From NCBI GenBank assembly GCA_013339895.1, contig JABACO010000008.1, forward strand, positions 3,179,490 through 3,243,489: a DNA stretch of 64,000 nt, written 5' to 3'. The translations under genes and the position numbers were made by a program. Positions 50,840-62,553 of the stretch are shown piece by piece. The notes beneath the pieces are model-generated. The model ran no database searches and was not told the DNA's origin. It worked only from the letters and a program-made list of their open reading frames with translations. Every line of letters begins with the position of its first letter. The stretch's first letter is position 1. The stretch is from Ephydatia muelleri (taxonomy: Eukaryota; Porifera; Demospongiae; Spongillida; Spongillidae).

Positions 50840-53800
50840 TTATAATGGACTCTCATCAATTTTATCAGTCTTCCTGCTTGCAGAGGCATTGGCCATGGCC
50901 AGCTCAAGCTTCTTTCTTTTATAATCACGTCGGACGATGTATACAGTAACAAATACTCCTGCAGTAATAGCACCAACAACAGCAAATATCACTCCAGTGG
51001 CTACACCCAAGTATATCTGCATCATGTTTTGCTGGATTCCATCTAATGCAATAGACAATATGAAAGAAACATCATCATTGTGCTGAATTTAATTAGTGCT
51101 GATCTGCACAGCACTGCTCACCATTATTCCATACAATACATCATTATCGGCATCATTCATAAACGTGTTTTGTTAAAACAATACACCACACTTATGTCCA
51201 TACGTATAATCAGGACAGTGTTTTAAGTTAACCATACTTTCTTCCATGGGCTGTGAAGTGGGTGAAGTTGAACTTTTTGACGGAAAAGATACTGCAAAGT
51301 TACTTGTGAATGACAAGAGTGCAGAGGTCTGTGAAGTAGTGCACTCAGGCAATGGGAGTTCTGGACAAACAAAACAATAATACGTATTGTAATCATTGAA
51401 ATAGCAAGCATATACTTTGCTAAAAAGTTAAATAAGGCTATTATCTGGTTTGATAGCTGCATGGAGTAAGTGTTCTTTCACTACGTTTCATACACTTCAG
51501 CTTACTTAACAGCTGTGGTATGCTCCATTCTCCATTCCCTGCATTTGTTTGAGCAGAAACCTGGAAACATTTGCAATACAAGTTGTTATATGGGTTACAT
51601 TTAATTTTAGCAATAACTACACCTCTAATGTAATAATGTAACCGACACCAACATACTTGCACATAAGTGTTTCCACCACCGGATAGGATGTTAGTACTCG
51701 GAACTTGGTAAATAAATGTTGTCGCATTAACGGTGATGATTTGCCTTGATTGGCTTCCTGCAACCACTTGCAAGCTATATCCAATAATGAGTCCATTTGG
51801 AAATATGGGACGTTGCCATACCACATATTGACCAATGACAGCAATATCTATCACTCCTGGAACTAGATAGTTGAAAAGATCATCGTGCATACATTGCACT
51901 CTTGCAGCAAGGTCACTCTGCTGTAGCTATAAAATAGTTGCTTCTTAAATATTATTGTCATAAATATGGATCATAAAATATATGTTACAGTACTCTAGTA
52001 ATGACATGAGTGCATTGGTACTATCCTGCTGAAATGGATTTAAATACCAATGCTTAGCAAATGTTCCAGTAATCTGTAGTTGTAACCTCATTTAAAGATT
52101 TCTATGTGGACTTAATGTGTGAAAAGAGACCTAACACATACATTATAAATTTCCAGTACGCACAATAGAAATGTACCGCCTGCATTGAAATTAATACTTC
52201 AGAGCCTTGCATCTCCATGACAGACACTCCGATTCTTAGTGCATAGGAAACAATGTGTAGATGACTTCTAGAATATCCTTTTTTTTTAAAACATGCGTTA
52301 GGTCCCAGAAAAGATCCCAAATATGGACATTCACAATTATTATTATTATACAGTAACTGGGCAACATAAATGATGATAGCAACATACACTTCAGTGATAA
52401 CCCTTGCACTATACCTCCTTCCAATGTTGCAGCTGTGATTGTTGCAGTTCTAATGCAGTCATTGTACCAGTCTTGATCACTGACACCGTTCACTGCTGTG
52501 ACACTAATCTCATAGCTTGTATACGAAGTCAGGTTGTGCAATGTGTAAGCTATTACATTTGATTTGTCAATGACCTTGAAAGCTGTAATGAACTTCAGTG
52601 AGCTATCAGTCCTGTATTTCACAGCAAAGTAATAGTCATCTCTGCCAATAACATCTGGCTTCTCCCACATCAGTGAAATAGACGTATTTGTGATGGAGGT
52701 GATCATAAGATTGTTTGGGACAGTGGGTGGAGCTGTAGAGATATTGAATGTTGTAATAGCTTGGAGATGTACACCAATAACATTGTGACACAGGAAGATA
52801 TAATTGCAAGTAATCATGGGTCATGATCATCATTAACTACATCATCATATCCCTACATTGTATAATTATTACATGTGTACGGCATATATGAATGAAGGGT
52901 GTGTGATCTGGTATGGTCACAGTGGTATAAATTTTTACAGTGTGGTATACCTAGCTGTCCCCGGTAAGATGCCCTACAAACAAATTGGCAAGAATCTGGA
53001 ACACATTTTTGATTTTCTGGTACTTAGCATTTTATTATACAAAGCCATTCTTATGCAGTTACAATTGCATTCTATTCTAGCACAACTAAGCACTGAATTT
53101 AGAATCAGCTACACATTTCTATGGCAAGCAGCAACTTCTTGTTCTGAATAACGTGATCATCTTTCAGGACAAGAGGAGTTGCTGCTTGCCATAGAAATGT
53201 ATAAATTCAGTGCTTAGTTGTGCTAGAATGGAATGTGCAATTGAACTGTGTAAGAACGGCTTTGTATAATAAAATGCTAAGTATCAAAAAATCACAAAAT
53301 CTTCCAAATTCTTAAAAAGTCTTGCCAAGATTTGGTGTGGAATGTGATTCTATACGGTGTATCATAGTTTGTGTGATCATGGATCGTATGTACGCATATA
53401 GAGGTGGTACATTGATTTACAATGCAGACGCCATGATGTAATGATGCATACATGCATGTAGATATGGAAACTATATGCCACATGGTACAAAATCGATCAG
53501 GGGCTGCCACTCTTATTTAACTTTTTATAAGCTGGCTGGATCATGTCAAATAGAATTTGGACATGTGAAGTGCAGAGAAAAACTCTTCAAGTGTGACCCA
53601 CCATTTGCCACAGTGTAGTAATCAAGCAGTAACCTTTGCTCTTGTACACCGATGAACATGTTCCATGTAAGCCATAAAGACTCAAAGTAGTAAAAATAGG
53701 ATACATTTTTCCTGCAAGCACTAGTCCAATACAAAATCCACTGCTATCATCACAATGACTATTTTAGGCACATAGGGAGTAATTGAGTCAGAAATGCAGT

Positions 53801-55255
53801 CATACAAAGCCCAGCAACTGATATATGGGATTACCGTATCAGCATTAATAGAAGAATTATCTAATGTGGGTAGAAGCGAGTCTGTACCTATTTTATAATT
53901 AAAATAATGTGTATTTGCAATGATGCTAGAGCAAACACATGAACAGTTGATTATCAGTGTCTTAAGTATCTGAGGTGTCAATGACACTCAGAACAGTTAC
54001 ACTGATTCTCCTCAAGATGCACGATAATATCATGCAGTGCAATATTCTCTTACATGTGCAGCCAACATCAGGTCCCTCCATGCTAGCTCTGAAATATCCA
54101 TCAAGACAAGGGCATATAGACGTCATCACTAAATCCAGAGAACAATTTCCTGGGCAAGGAGAGCACGTCAAATTCTTTGCATCCAGCCACTGTCCAGCAC
54201 CACATCCTGACGAGGAAGATGTGTGTTATAAATTGTAGCTTTAACATGTTATGCATGCAGTGTACCTGTGCAAGAACTTCCCATGGGTCTGTAACCAATA
54301 TTACATGAACAATTTGCACTCCCATTCCAAGCTCCATAATTGTCACATTGAAGGTAAAGAGATGATAAATTAGCACTACCAGTAACACAAGATGCAGTTA
54401 CAAGAACAGGTGAATTCTGCTTGGTTGAAGCTGGTGTCAATGGATAGAGGGTAAGTCCTACTTGCTGTGCAGGACATTGGTAATAATAAACTTTCACCCT
54501 GTTTAAGTTAGTGCAGCTTCCTCTATCCTGAAGGGCTATGTAAAAGCCTGCCTCATCTGGTTTGATGTTGAAGCTGATAACTGCATCGAATACAACTGTG
54601 GTTGTTCCAATAATAGTGCTTAACAAGGAAAAGTTTGAGGTATTTGGAAGTGCCACAGGGCTGTTGACTTTGAAATAAAAGATATTTAGAGACTTCGGGC
54701 AGGACGGATTGCAAGTAGAAAAGCGTACTGTAACATTGACAAATATACTCATGTTTGACAGTGTAGTGACATTCTTGGAGATGTATTGAGTAAAGACCCA
54801 GTTGTTTGGATTGGATGGTTTTTCACACACAAATAGTGTCCTCTGACAATTCCCACCACTTCCTGGAGACCACTACATGAAAACAGTATAATGAAAACTG
54901 TGAACAATAGGCATTCAAAACATATTTATTAGTTTTTACATACTGAACTAAAAACATGGCCTGTTTTGTGGAACATATTTTGTCATCGATGATTCGTCAT
55001 TACACAAGGTCTAGAACAAGTATTAGCTGAGTTTCCTAACATTATGCACCAATCAGAAGGTCATACAGTTGTTCCAGATCCATCAGGATCAGCTGCGGTC
55101 CATACACCACCAGCCTGAAGTAGAGTATCATAATTATTTGAATCCATCAAAACTCTAATATTAGGACTTGAATTTTGAAGCAGACAGCTTGGTGTCTCAT
55201 CTCCAGGAGCCTGACCAGAGACTAGTGCAGCTAGAAACACTCCAGAAGCAATTGC
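50840..55255 (-). CDS. Eph-receptor-like membrane protein 3, kinase-less
   Basis: Minus-strand exons in order (all phases close): 55067-55255, 54266-54872, 54054-54206, 52415-52732, 51657-51862, 51506-51560, 51238-51360, 50840-51042; 617 codons plus an upstream start exon. Order: signal core (AIASGVFLAALVSGQAP); Eph ligand-binding domain (NIRVLMDSNNYDTLLQAGGV, NCQRTLFVCEK, NNWVFTQYISK, GFYIALQDRGSCTNLNRVKV, VGLTLYPLTPAS); Cys-rich module (CSPCPGNCSL, ICPCLDGYFRASMEGPDVGC); two fibronectin III domains (VTAVNGVSDQDWYND; YVVWQRPIFPNGLIIGYSL, VSAQTNAGNGEWS); a short Ser/Thr stalk (TSALLSFTSNFAVSFPS); one membrane helix (IYLGVATGVIFAVVGAITAG); and a basic tail of about 33 residues (RRDYKRKKLELAMANASASR) ending DESPL. 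No kinase exon follows. Confidence 0.9.
52985..53327. mobile_element. Fold-back element, ~340 bp, in an intron of Eph-like gene 3
   Basis: Left arm about 52985-53141 and right arm about 53168-53327 are near-complementary inverted repeats ('ggcaagcagcaacttcttgt' against 'acaagaggagttgctgcttg'; 'cttagcattttattatacaa' against 'ttgtataataaaatgctaag'), separated by about 25 bp. It lies between the Cys-rich exon and the first fibronectin III exon. No coding capacity. Confidence 0.8.
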
Positions 55256-56519
55256 CTAAGATAAGAAATGTAGATTGTGAATTAAACATATTCATATTTA
55301 TCAGTACAACATTTCTGCTACTGGCAAATCGATATAATTTTGTGAATTAACAACAGACGCATTTTTGCTCATTTGTGGGAAATCCTTAGAGCATTACAAC
55401 TGAAACCATCAATACCATTGATACTGTACATTGCCACTGGGTTGTGATAAGCTGCAACTTTGGATCAAAATGTACATATTTTCATATGTAGGAAACAATA
55501 AAGTGCATAAAGAGAATTGCAAACTCAGGCCCTGACTACTAGTACACTTACTGCATATACTAACTAGTATATGAATTTCATCACCCTCACATATCATGTG
55601 CCCAATGAAAGCGCAATGCAAGGACGCCAAATATTACATGCTGCCTGGGTTCGATGTCCGATTCTTGTATCAAGGGACAAGGGAGCCAGGGTATACAATA
55701 GTTCCCAATGGTTGTGAAGATTAATCATGCATACCTTGCATGCTTCGTACCTGGAGCAGTGCGGGCGACACCCCCGTATACCCACCCCCACCTTTAACAG
55801 CTGTCTGCGCCCTTGTGTATTAAAATCGCTGTTACAAGCTAAGTGCTGCTTGTGATCGCAGCCAACTAATCGAAGAGGGCAAACATATCGCGCTTTCCTT
55901 TGCGATTGAGATTTCATGTATCGACGTTTGTACTTCGATTAAAATAGAGCGACAATACCATTCTAAATTGCGCTTGGTTCTCAACTGATTGCTGCTTTAT
56001 CGTCGTGTCTCAAAGCACTGCGGACTGCAGAACATTAAATTTACCAGAGATTATATCGTACTGAGTAAGCCCGCTGCATATAACGTCGCGATAAATTTAC
56101 TGTAAATCGAACGCATTGAAGACTTACTTTTATGATTAAATGCATCTATTGCGCTCCTTGAAGAAGGCTTGAATCAAGCCACCTGCTATAAGCGTCCAAG
56201 GCCAGAAATCGAAAAAAAAAGTTGGAGCTAATTACTAATTAGTGTAATCATCGCATATTACGTCAGCTCATTGTCTCCGTGGGACGAACTGCAGGAATTT
56301 GTGTAACTCAAATGGGATGATTACAGATGTGGCTGTGACGTTAGGGTATGAAGGCTCAAGCAGAGACTAACAAAATCATGTAATCAAAGACTTCGCGCGG
56401 TCATTACGTAGTTTAGTAGTTGGGCGTCGCGTATTGGAGGAAGGTCGCGCTATGCCCAACTAGCCTTAGCCCACATCATGACTGGCAGTGGCGACGGAAG
56501 TGTAGCGGTCGCAGCGGCC
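55256..56519. promoter_or_regulatory. Probable 5' region of Eph-like gene 3
   Basis: The first recognised exon ends at an acceptor at 55256-55257 (minus strand CTTATCTTAG), so the ATG exon lies further right. A short minus-strand frame at 55594-55917 (NTQGRRQLLKVGVGIRGCRP) looks like noise or element DNA. No start exon or promoter element could be fixed. Confidence 0.3.
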
Positions 56520-56602
56520 ATGACCTCAGTGGCGTAGCGAGGCAGCCCCGGATCCAGCATAGCCTTGGGGTTTTTTTTTGGTATATAGCCGTAAGCGGAC
56601 TG

Positions 56603-56752
56603 CCCCCCCCCCCCCCCCCCCCCCCCCGCCCTCCCCGTTCAAACAGCTTCGCATACATTGCCGCCCCTCTGGTAAAACCGCCCCGCCCCCCGCCCCCATA
56701 ACAAATTACTGGATCCGGGGCTGTAGCGAAGGGGGGGGGGGGGGGGGGGGGG
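56603..56752. repeat. Poly-C and poly-G tracts in the hAT element
   Basis: C25 at 56603-56627 and G22 at 56731-56752, with CCCCGCCCCC-type sequence between. Lengths are approximate because such runs are error-prone. Confidence 0.85.
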
Positions 56753-57159
56753 ACATATGTCCCCGGGCTTAGGGGGCGCCAAAATAGACGATAGGGATAA
56801 TTAATTATTTCGCCAGCGCGAAGTCGCGAAAGTGCACCTAGGGAATAGGGTCTTGACCGTCTTGACAGACTTAACTTTACAAAACATCTGCATGCATACT
56901 TTTACTGGCCGGACATTGAAGATACGGTGTATAATCGGTCACCTCCATATTCTGTTGAATACCGGGTACACACTTTAACCACAGTCAGTATCACGCAGTG
57001 CAGTTCGGAATCGATCTCGTATCGCCAGATAGGTTAACACAGACTCACAGTCTCACAGTTGCAGCGACAGTGAGCGCTTAGGGAAGGCCCGGCTCGGAGA
57101 GTGGAGCTCAAAGTCGCAAAAGAAGGAAGGTACTAGAGAGTGAAGCAGCTAAATGCAGA

Positions 57160-59090
57160 AAAATGATGGAGGGCTTTGTCAGGCAGCTGCCTTTTTCTGC
57201 TGAATCAGATGATGTGCATGTTCAGGATGATAAACTCAGGTCTGAAACATCCACTGACACAAACCATGAATGACGGCAATCATGATTCAAGTGTAACATT
57301 GGATGAAGATAACTCCACTAGCAGATTGGATGATGCAACTATAAGTCCCTTCTTAGGCAATGTCACCTCTATGGAGTGCAACACATGCACCTCTAAGCCC
57401 AGACATTATAAGTTCACATGACGTTGGTCATTTGACAGTTTCACGTCTTTCAGTCATACCACAGTCCCTACGTGATGAAATGATAAAAACAGGGTCAATT
57501 CAGTTTCAGAACGCCTGTGGTCCTTTTTCCACGTCAACTGGCGAACGTTCGATGACACGCACTTAGTTTCAGCGTCACCTTGCCAATGGGAGTATTGTGA
57601 ACCGCTCTTGGTTGTTATTTTCACCACTAAATAAAGCTGCATATTGCTTTTGTTGTTTATTGTTTACATCGTCATCGGTTAATTGCAGATCGGCTTTTGA
57701 ATTAGGTAATGGGTTCAGCAAATGGAAGAAGCCAGAAAAATTAGTCTTAAATGAGAACAGTCCTAGTCATCGCAAATCGTTTGCAATGTGGAAAGAAGCG
57801 GAGCGAATTAAGAATTACTTTTGGTATAGGGATTGATGCTTGCACTGAAGCGATGATTCAATCTGAAAAACAGCGATGGCGAGAAGTTTTAAAAACTATT
57901 CTAGCGTTTATCAAATAGCTTGCTTCCCAAAACCTAGCACTACGTGGTCATGAAGAACGATTATAAGCAATGACTGTGATAATCCGGGAAACTTCCTTTC
58001 TCTCCTGAAACTGATTGGTCAATATGATCCTATTATTTCAGACCATCTGAAATATGCTAAAGACAATCCTAAATCTGTCACATACTTATCCCCAGAAATT
58101 CAGAATGAATTTATCAGTATTCTTGCAAACAGTGTAAGAAATCGGTTGGTATAAGACATCATACAAAGCAAGCACAGATTCTGTTAGCAGCGATTTTGAA
58201 ATTTGTTCTGTTGCATTTTTGGAACACAATTCTTGGAAAACTAGATCGTGTTCAGAAGAGGTTGCAGGATCCAAGCATGAATTTTAAGGATGCTGCAGCA
58301 GACCTGAAAGGTTTGCAGCATAACCTTGCCACTGATGGTGATCAATTGTGCCTGAATGCTATAGGGAATGCAAGGATAAGATGCACAGACTGGGAAATAG
58401 ATGTGAAGTGTCGGATTCGGAGACGACGACGAATGCCTGATAAATTGTCCCTGGATGCCGGACTATCTGCTGAACAGGAGATTAAGCGAGTTTTGAGAAG
58501 CATTCTTGACATGCAGGCTCCACCAAGAGATTTTAACACGTTTCTCACGATTGGATGACATGAATTCTAAATTCGGCTTTCTACTTGATGTGACAAATTT
58601 ACTGAGTAACAATGATACCCTTGCTCACCATCGTCATTGTGTGGAGCTAGGAAAATTCTATGGCACTGACATAAACGGGAAAGACCTCTCTACTGAAGTT
58701 TGTGATTGCAGGATGCTACTTAATAGTAGAGGCGATATTTCACCAAAGACTCCTATAGAGCTTCTGTCATTTATCATATCATATGGAGATGATGTATTCC
58801 CGAATCTCCGCATTGCACTACAATATTGATTACAATTGCTGTATCTATCGCCAATTGCGAACGCTCTTTCAGCAAATTAAAGCTAATTTTGTCCTACTTG
58901 CGTTCGTCGATGAGACAAGATCGCTTTAGCAACCTTGCTCTATTGAGTATAGAAAGAGAAACATTGGAATGTATTAACTTCGATGAAGTTATGATACATT
59001 ATCATCAGCAAAGGTCAGACGAATACATGCATAGGAAGAAACAAGTTATATACTTCCGTGTATTATGCATGATTGACAAATATAACATAC
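57160..59090 (+). pseudogene. hAT transposase relic (ZMYM1-like)
   Basis: Plus-strand fragments in family order: SRLSVIPQSLRDEMIKTGSI (about 57440), the zinc-finger region with FSPLNKAAYCFCCLLF and NGFSKWKKPEKL (57597-57836), a DUF4371-like part (FLSLLKLIGQYDPIISDHLK, 57985-58060, then TYLSPEIQNEFISI), LDRVQKRLQDPSMNFKDAAA (58240-58310), a middle part (FGFLLDVTNLLSNNDTL, 58570-58620) and the C-terminal dimerisation region (SIANCERSFSKLKLILSYLR, 58840-58910). Several frameshifts and in-frame stops make it inactive. It is better preserved than the copy at 6400-8360 and from a different subgroup. Confidence 0.88.
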
Positions 59091-59100
59091 AGGTACGAAT

Positions 59101-59632
59101 AGCGCAAGCAGTGGCGTGGTGGCTATTTATTGGCTGGGGGGGGGGCACTCGCATATTTTGGCGCCCCCCCCCGCCGCAACCGCGCAAGCTACGCTCGTAA
59201 CATGTATGAGTGAATAATAATATCAAAAATGTAAGTACATGCGTGCGCATGCGCAAACTGAACAATCGGTGCACGTGCGATGAAGTAGGAATGACCTAAG
59301 GATTATTAATAGTTAAAATTAATAACCGTGGATTGAGCGTCTATATTGAAATTACACATGATACGGTCAAATCAATAGCATTTTATTGCATGGAGGGTGA
59401 AGGGGTGAAAGGGGGGGGGGGGGGGGGGGGGGGGGGCCGGGAGCTTTGTTCCAACGAGTGATTGCAGATTCAATTGCCATGGTATGATTTATGTATCGGA
59501 AGGAAAATTAATTGTGACAAACTTTCAGTTGTTGGCGCCCCTATTTATAAGCCCCGCAGGGGGGGGGGGGGGCACCCCCGCCCCCCCCCCTTCCCCCCCC
59601 CCCCTCCCAGCCACCACGCCACTGAGCGCAAG
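59101..59632. mobile_element. Nested hAT-type MITE with perfect 8-bp target-site duplication
   Basis: CAGTGGCGTGGTGGCT at 59109-59124 and its exact reverse complement AGCCACCACGCCACTG at 59609-59624 bound a 516-bp non-coding element. It is flanked by AGCGCAAG at 59101-59108 and 59625-59632, an exact 8-bp duplication as expected for hAT. It contains long G and C runs (59411-59436 and around 59561-59605). It sits inside the larger hAT element 56527-59710. Confidence 0.92.
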
Positions 59633-59710
59633 GGTGAAGCTTAAGGGGGGGGGGGGGGCGCCATTAGGGCATTATGTCCCCGGGCGCTCAACAATCACAC
59701 TACGCCACTG

Positions 59711-61513
59711 CTGATGACCTTGCCACTTTTTTGTCCGATAACGAAATCTCTGCTACATGTTATGCAATGTGACCTTAGAATGTGTCGAGTAGTATGAGTC
59801 ATGAGATTAGTCATGAGAATATGTATTAAATATATGAGACTTAGTGTGTCCATATAAAGACTTGGTATATGCATTCTTGTTACAAATCTGTAACAGATTA
59901 TTTACAACCTCTGTAACAGAACTCGGGACACCAAAAAATATGGCCGTCGCTCTTCCCGGGATGACACTGCAACCTCTCTATAACTGCTAGGGCTATCAAT
60001 TCAAATATTGCAAGTGCGCTTCCGTCTGTTGAACTGATGGCTGTATGGCAGGCATCCTTTGAACACACAAGGGGGATATTAAAAATCGATACAGTGTTAC
60101 CTATCTGGCAGTGATACAACATGCCTAGTACGGTTGTAGTAATTTTTGCTGTGGACAAATTAGGTCGGGGAATGAGAGTATAGTCAACGCAGACATAAAT
60201 AAGCAAGCATTTCTCTTACCAATAAGAAAACCTCGTGAAAGCTAGATATCTCATCTTGCGAACTGAAAGCCCGGTATTTAGCGAATACATTCGCAATAAT
60301 AATAAGTACTTTATAGTCTAGTTGTGTGCTATCACTGCTATGTTTATTAATACTTGTATTATTATTGATCATGTAGCCCAGGTGCGGTACAATGCAAGAG
60401 ATCTCAGATGTAGAGCATGTAATTTAGTTTAGTTACATTTGGACAGTATAATTAGTATAGGAATATCACTTAGTGTAGGAAAAGATAACATATGGGATCG
60501 TTTCCGCGAAAAGGGACCTAGTGCATATTATAAAATTTGTTATAAAAATGCCTTATGTTTAATTCGCTATAACTTCCGAACTGTAAACGGTATCGACTTT
60601 CTATTTTCAATACTTCATAGCACACCATTTCTGTATTTTCGTGTCTTACACAAGCTCCGTGCCGACGTTATGAGACCTGATTACCCATGGGGTTCGAAAC
60701 TGCCACATCTTCAGGTAGGAGTGTCCAATTCGTTTCAGTATGTATGTAGAGGGGTCCTGTTGCTATTGATTTTTTCAGTTCGTTAATTTTTATGTTATCC
60801 GTTACGGAGATACAACTGTGCAAAGTTAATGCACATTTCCTGCTCGATGAGCGCCATTATTGTATGCAACTCGCGTTCCATTCTCCCAATCCACAATAAA
60901 TTTCTTTGTTCCACCCACATTCTCTAAGCTAGCCGTTCGCAACAATTTTACCTCACCCAGGCAGCGAGTTTATACCGGTGAATTAAAGGAAGAACGCTGC
61001 AAAACGATCGTACCAAATTGATGAATCTGAATGAATCGTTGCAGTATTCTTGCGCCTCCCACGTCGCGGGGTGGCAGTATTCAACACGGCGTGAATAAGG
61101 CTATTTGCTACGCACTTGCATCATCCTCTAGTCGTGTAAAGCTTCCAACTTGCTATTAGTATAGCCCTAGCTTGCTAAAATTCTTGTCACGCCCACTCAG
61201 CTACGCTTGCAATGTCATGGTTGTATTTACAATTTTCAGCTCACGCATGATACATGAACATGCACCCATGCTGGCTCACAAAGTCTCCTGCACTTGTGCA
61301 CACACTTGAATTGTTGCGTATATAAACCTGTACACCATCGTATGGCATATTCTTATGCACAACACTCACGTACAGTACATGTGGCACACAATAAACCAGT
61401 CTGATGATGATGACACACATTTACACCACACTTTGTCACATGCACGGGATCTATTCCATTTAACTGTGTGCATTATTGAGTGTGTTTATGTACTGAGCTT
61501 ACCACTCTCTTAG
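59711..61513. other. Spacer with no recognisable gene
   Basis: AT-rich with a few open frames. The longest is 60439-60786 (plus, 115 codons; it contains IWDRFREKGPSAYYKICYKN and RPDYPWGSKLPHLQVG) and is unassigned. A second weak frame lies on the minus strand at 59898-60206. Confidence 0.4.
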
Positions 61514-61520
61514 TTTTTCC

Positions 61521-61836
61521 CTAGTCTGGCGTAGCCACACCCTCGCGTAGACACGTAGGGTCTGGGGAAATGCCTATACCCGACTGGTTCTAATGAGCAA
61601 TTATTGCGTTCTACATCACGCTGCGTCACGTAATGAGGAATGCATCGAAATTGGCTTGTAGATTAGCAAACAACACCCTTGCTGAGTACAAGCCAATCTT
61701 AGCCCATTTCGATGCATTCCTCATTACGTGACGCAGCGTGACGTAGAACGCAATAATTGCTCATTAGAACCAGTCGGGTATAGGCATTTCCCCAGACCCT
61801 ACGTGTCTACGCGAGGGTGTGGCTACGCCAGACTAG
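61521..61836. mobile_element. Fold-back element, 316 bp, with target-site duplication
   Basis: Left arm 61521-61663 (CTAGTCTGGCGTAGCCACAC) and right arm to 61836 (GTGTGGCTACGCCAGACTAG) are inverted repeats of about 140 bp with only minor differences (an ~8-bp insertion in the right arm near 61697), around a short loop. The flanks repeat TTTTTCC (61514-61520 and 61837-61843; extendable to 9-11 bp depending on where the element end is placed). No coding capacity: a hairpin MITE. Confidence 0.9.
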
Positions 61837-61967
61837 TTTTTCCCTGCATTGTTGCCGAAGCATTCCTTATAACAACTCCTCTTTGTGCAGGCTGGGTTTC
61901 CCATATGAATGGTTCTTCGTACCTGACATAGAGCTATCACATGTACATAAGTATGTGTAGCTACATG

Positions 61968-62205
61968 CAGCGTCCCATAGGATTGGACGACTGTACGTGC
62001 ATCGTGTGCTCATAGGATTGGTCCTCTATTTGTGCATCCGATCCCTGTAGAGTTGGTCATTTGTACACACAGGTACCTCGTGTCCCTATAGGATTGTTCT
62101 TTTGTACATGCATTGTGTCCCCAATTGGCCCATATGATTGGTCCTTTGTATGGACATTTTTTGATTCTCTGTGTCCCATTGGTTTGGTCCTTTGTGCTTG
62201 CATAC
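61968..62205. repeat. Diverged minisatellite, ~45-bp unit
   Basis: About five diverged copies of a unit containing 'ataggattggtcctttgtac' then 'atgcatcgtgtccc', e.g. at 61976, 62016, 62090, 62135 and 62178. Confidence 0.65.
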
Positions 62206-62520
62206 ACTGTACATCATGCATGTGCAAAGAATAACACTATATTTACCACAACATGCCTATATATTCCTATGCACTGACATAATCTTTCTCAAGTAGAGAA
62301 GTGTGTTATAAAGCTTTCTTATTCTGCATAACGCTTGCTCAACTTGCTCAACTTCTCATCATTCTTTATGCCTCAACTATTGCTGCTTATGCTGACTTCA
62401 AGTCTCTTTTTGCCCGCACCATATGGAGTGCATGAACATGCCCTCATACTGGTTCACACACCCTTATGCATGTGTATACATTATGCAAATAGCACTGTAC
62501 AATTCTTGAGCACAATACTT

Positions 62521-62521
<1 letters not shown>

Positions 62522-62551
<30 letters not shown>
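62522..62551. repeat. (CA)15 microsatellite
   Basis: Pure CA dinucleotide tract of about 30 bp. Confidence 0.95.

Positions 62552-62553
<2 letters not shown>

Larger units (their letters stand above)
56527..59710 (+). mobile_element. hAT transposon with decayed transposase
   Basis: Left end CAGTGGCGTAG at 56527 and right end CTACGCCACTG at 59700-59710 are perfect 11-bp inverted repeats of hAT type. The flanks share ATGACCT (56520-56526 and 59714-59720), displaced by three bases on the right, so the 8-bp duplication is plausible but imperfect. Internal features: a 14-bp inverted repeat AGCCCCGGATCCAG (56544-56557 / 56709-56722) around a C25 run, a transposase relic (57160-59090) and a nested MITE (59109-59624). 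Confidence 0.8.

Noticed and set aside
61728-61931. 67-codon open frame within 61728-61931
   Set aside because: It overlaps the right arm of the fold-back element and has no family similarity.
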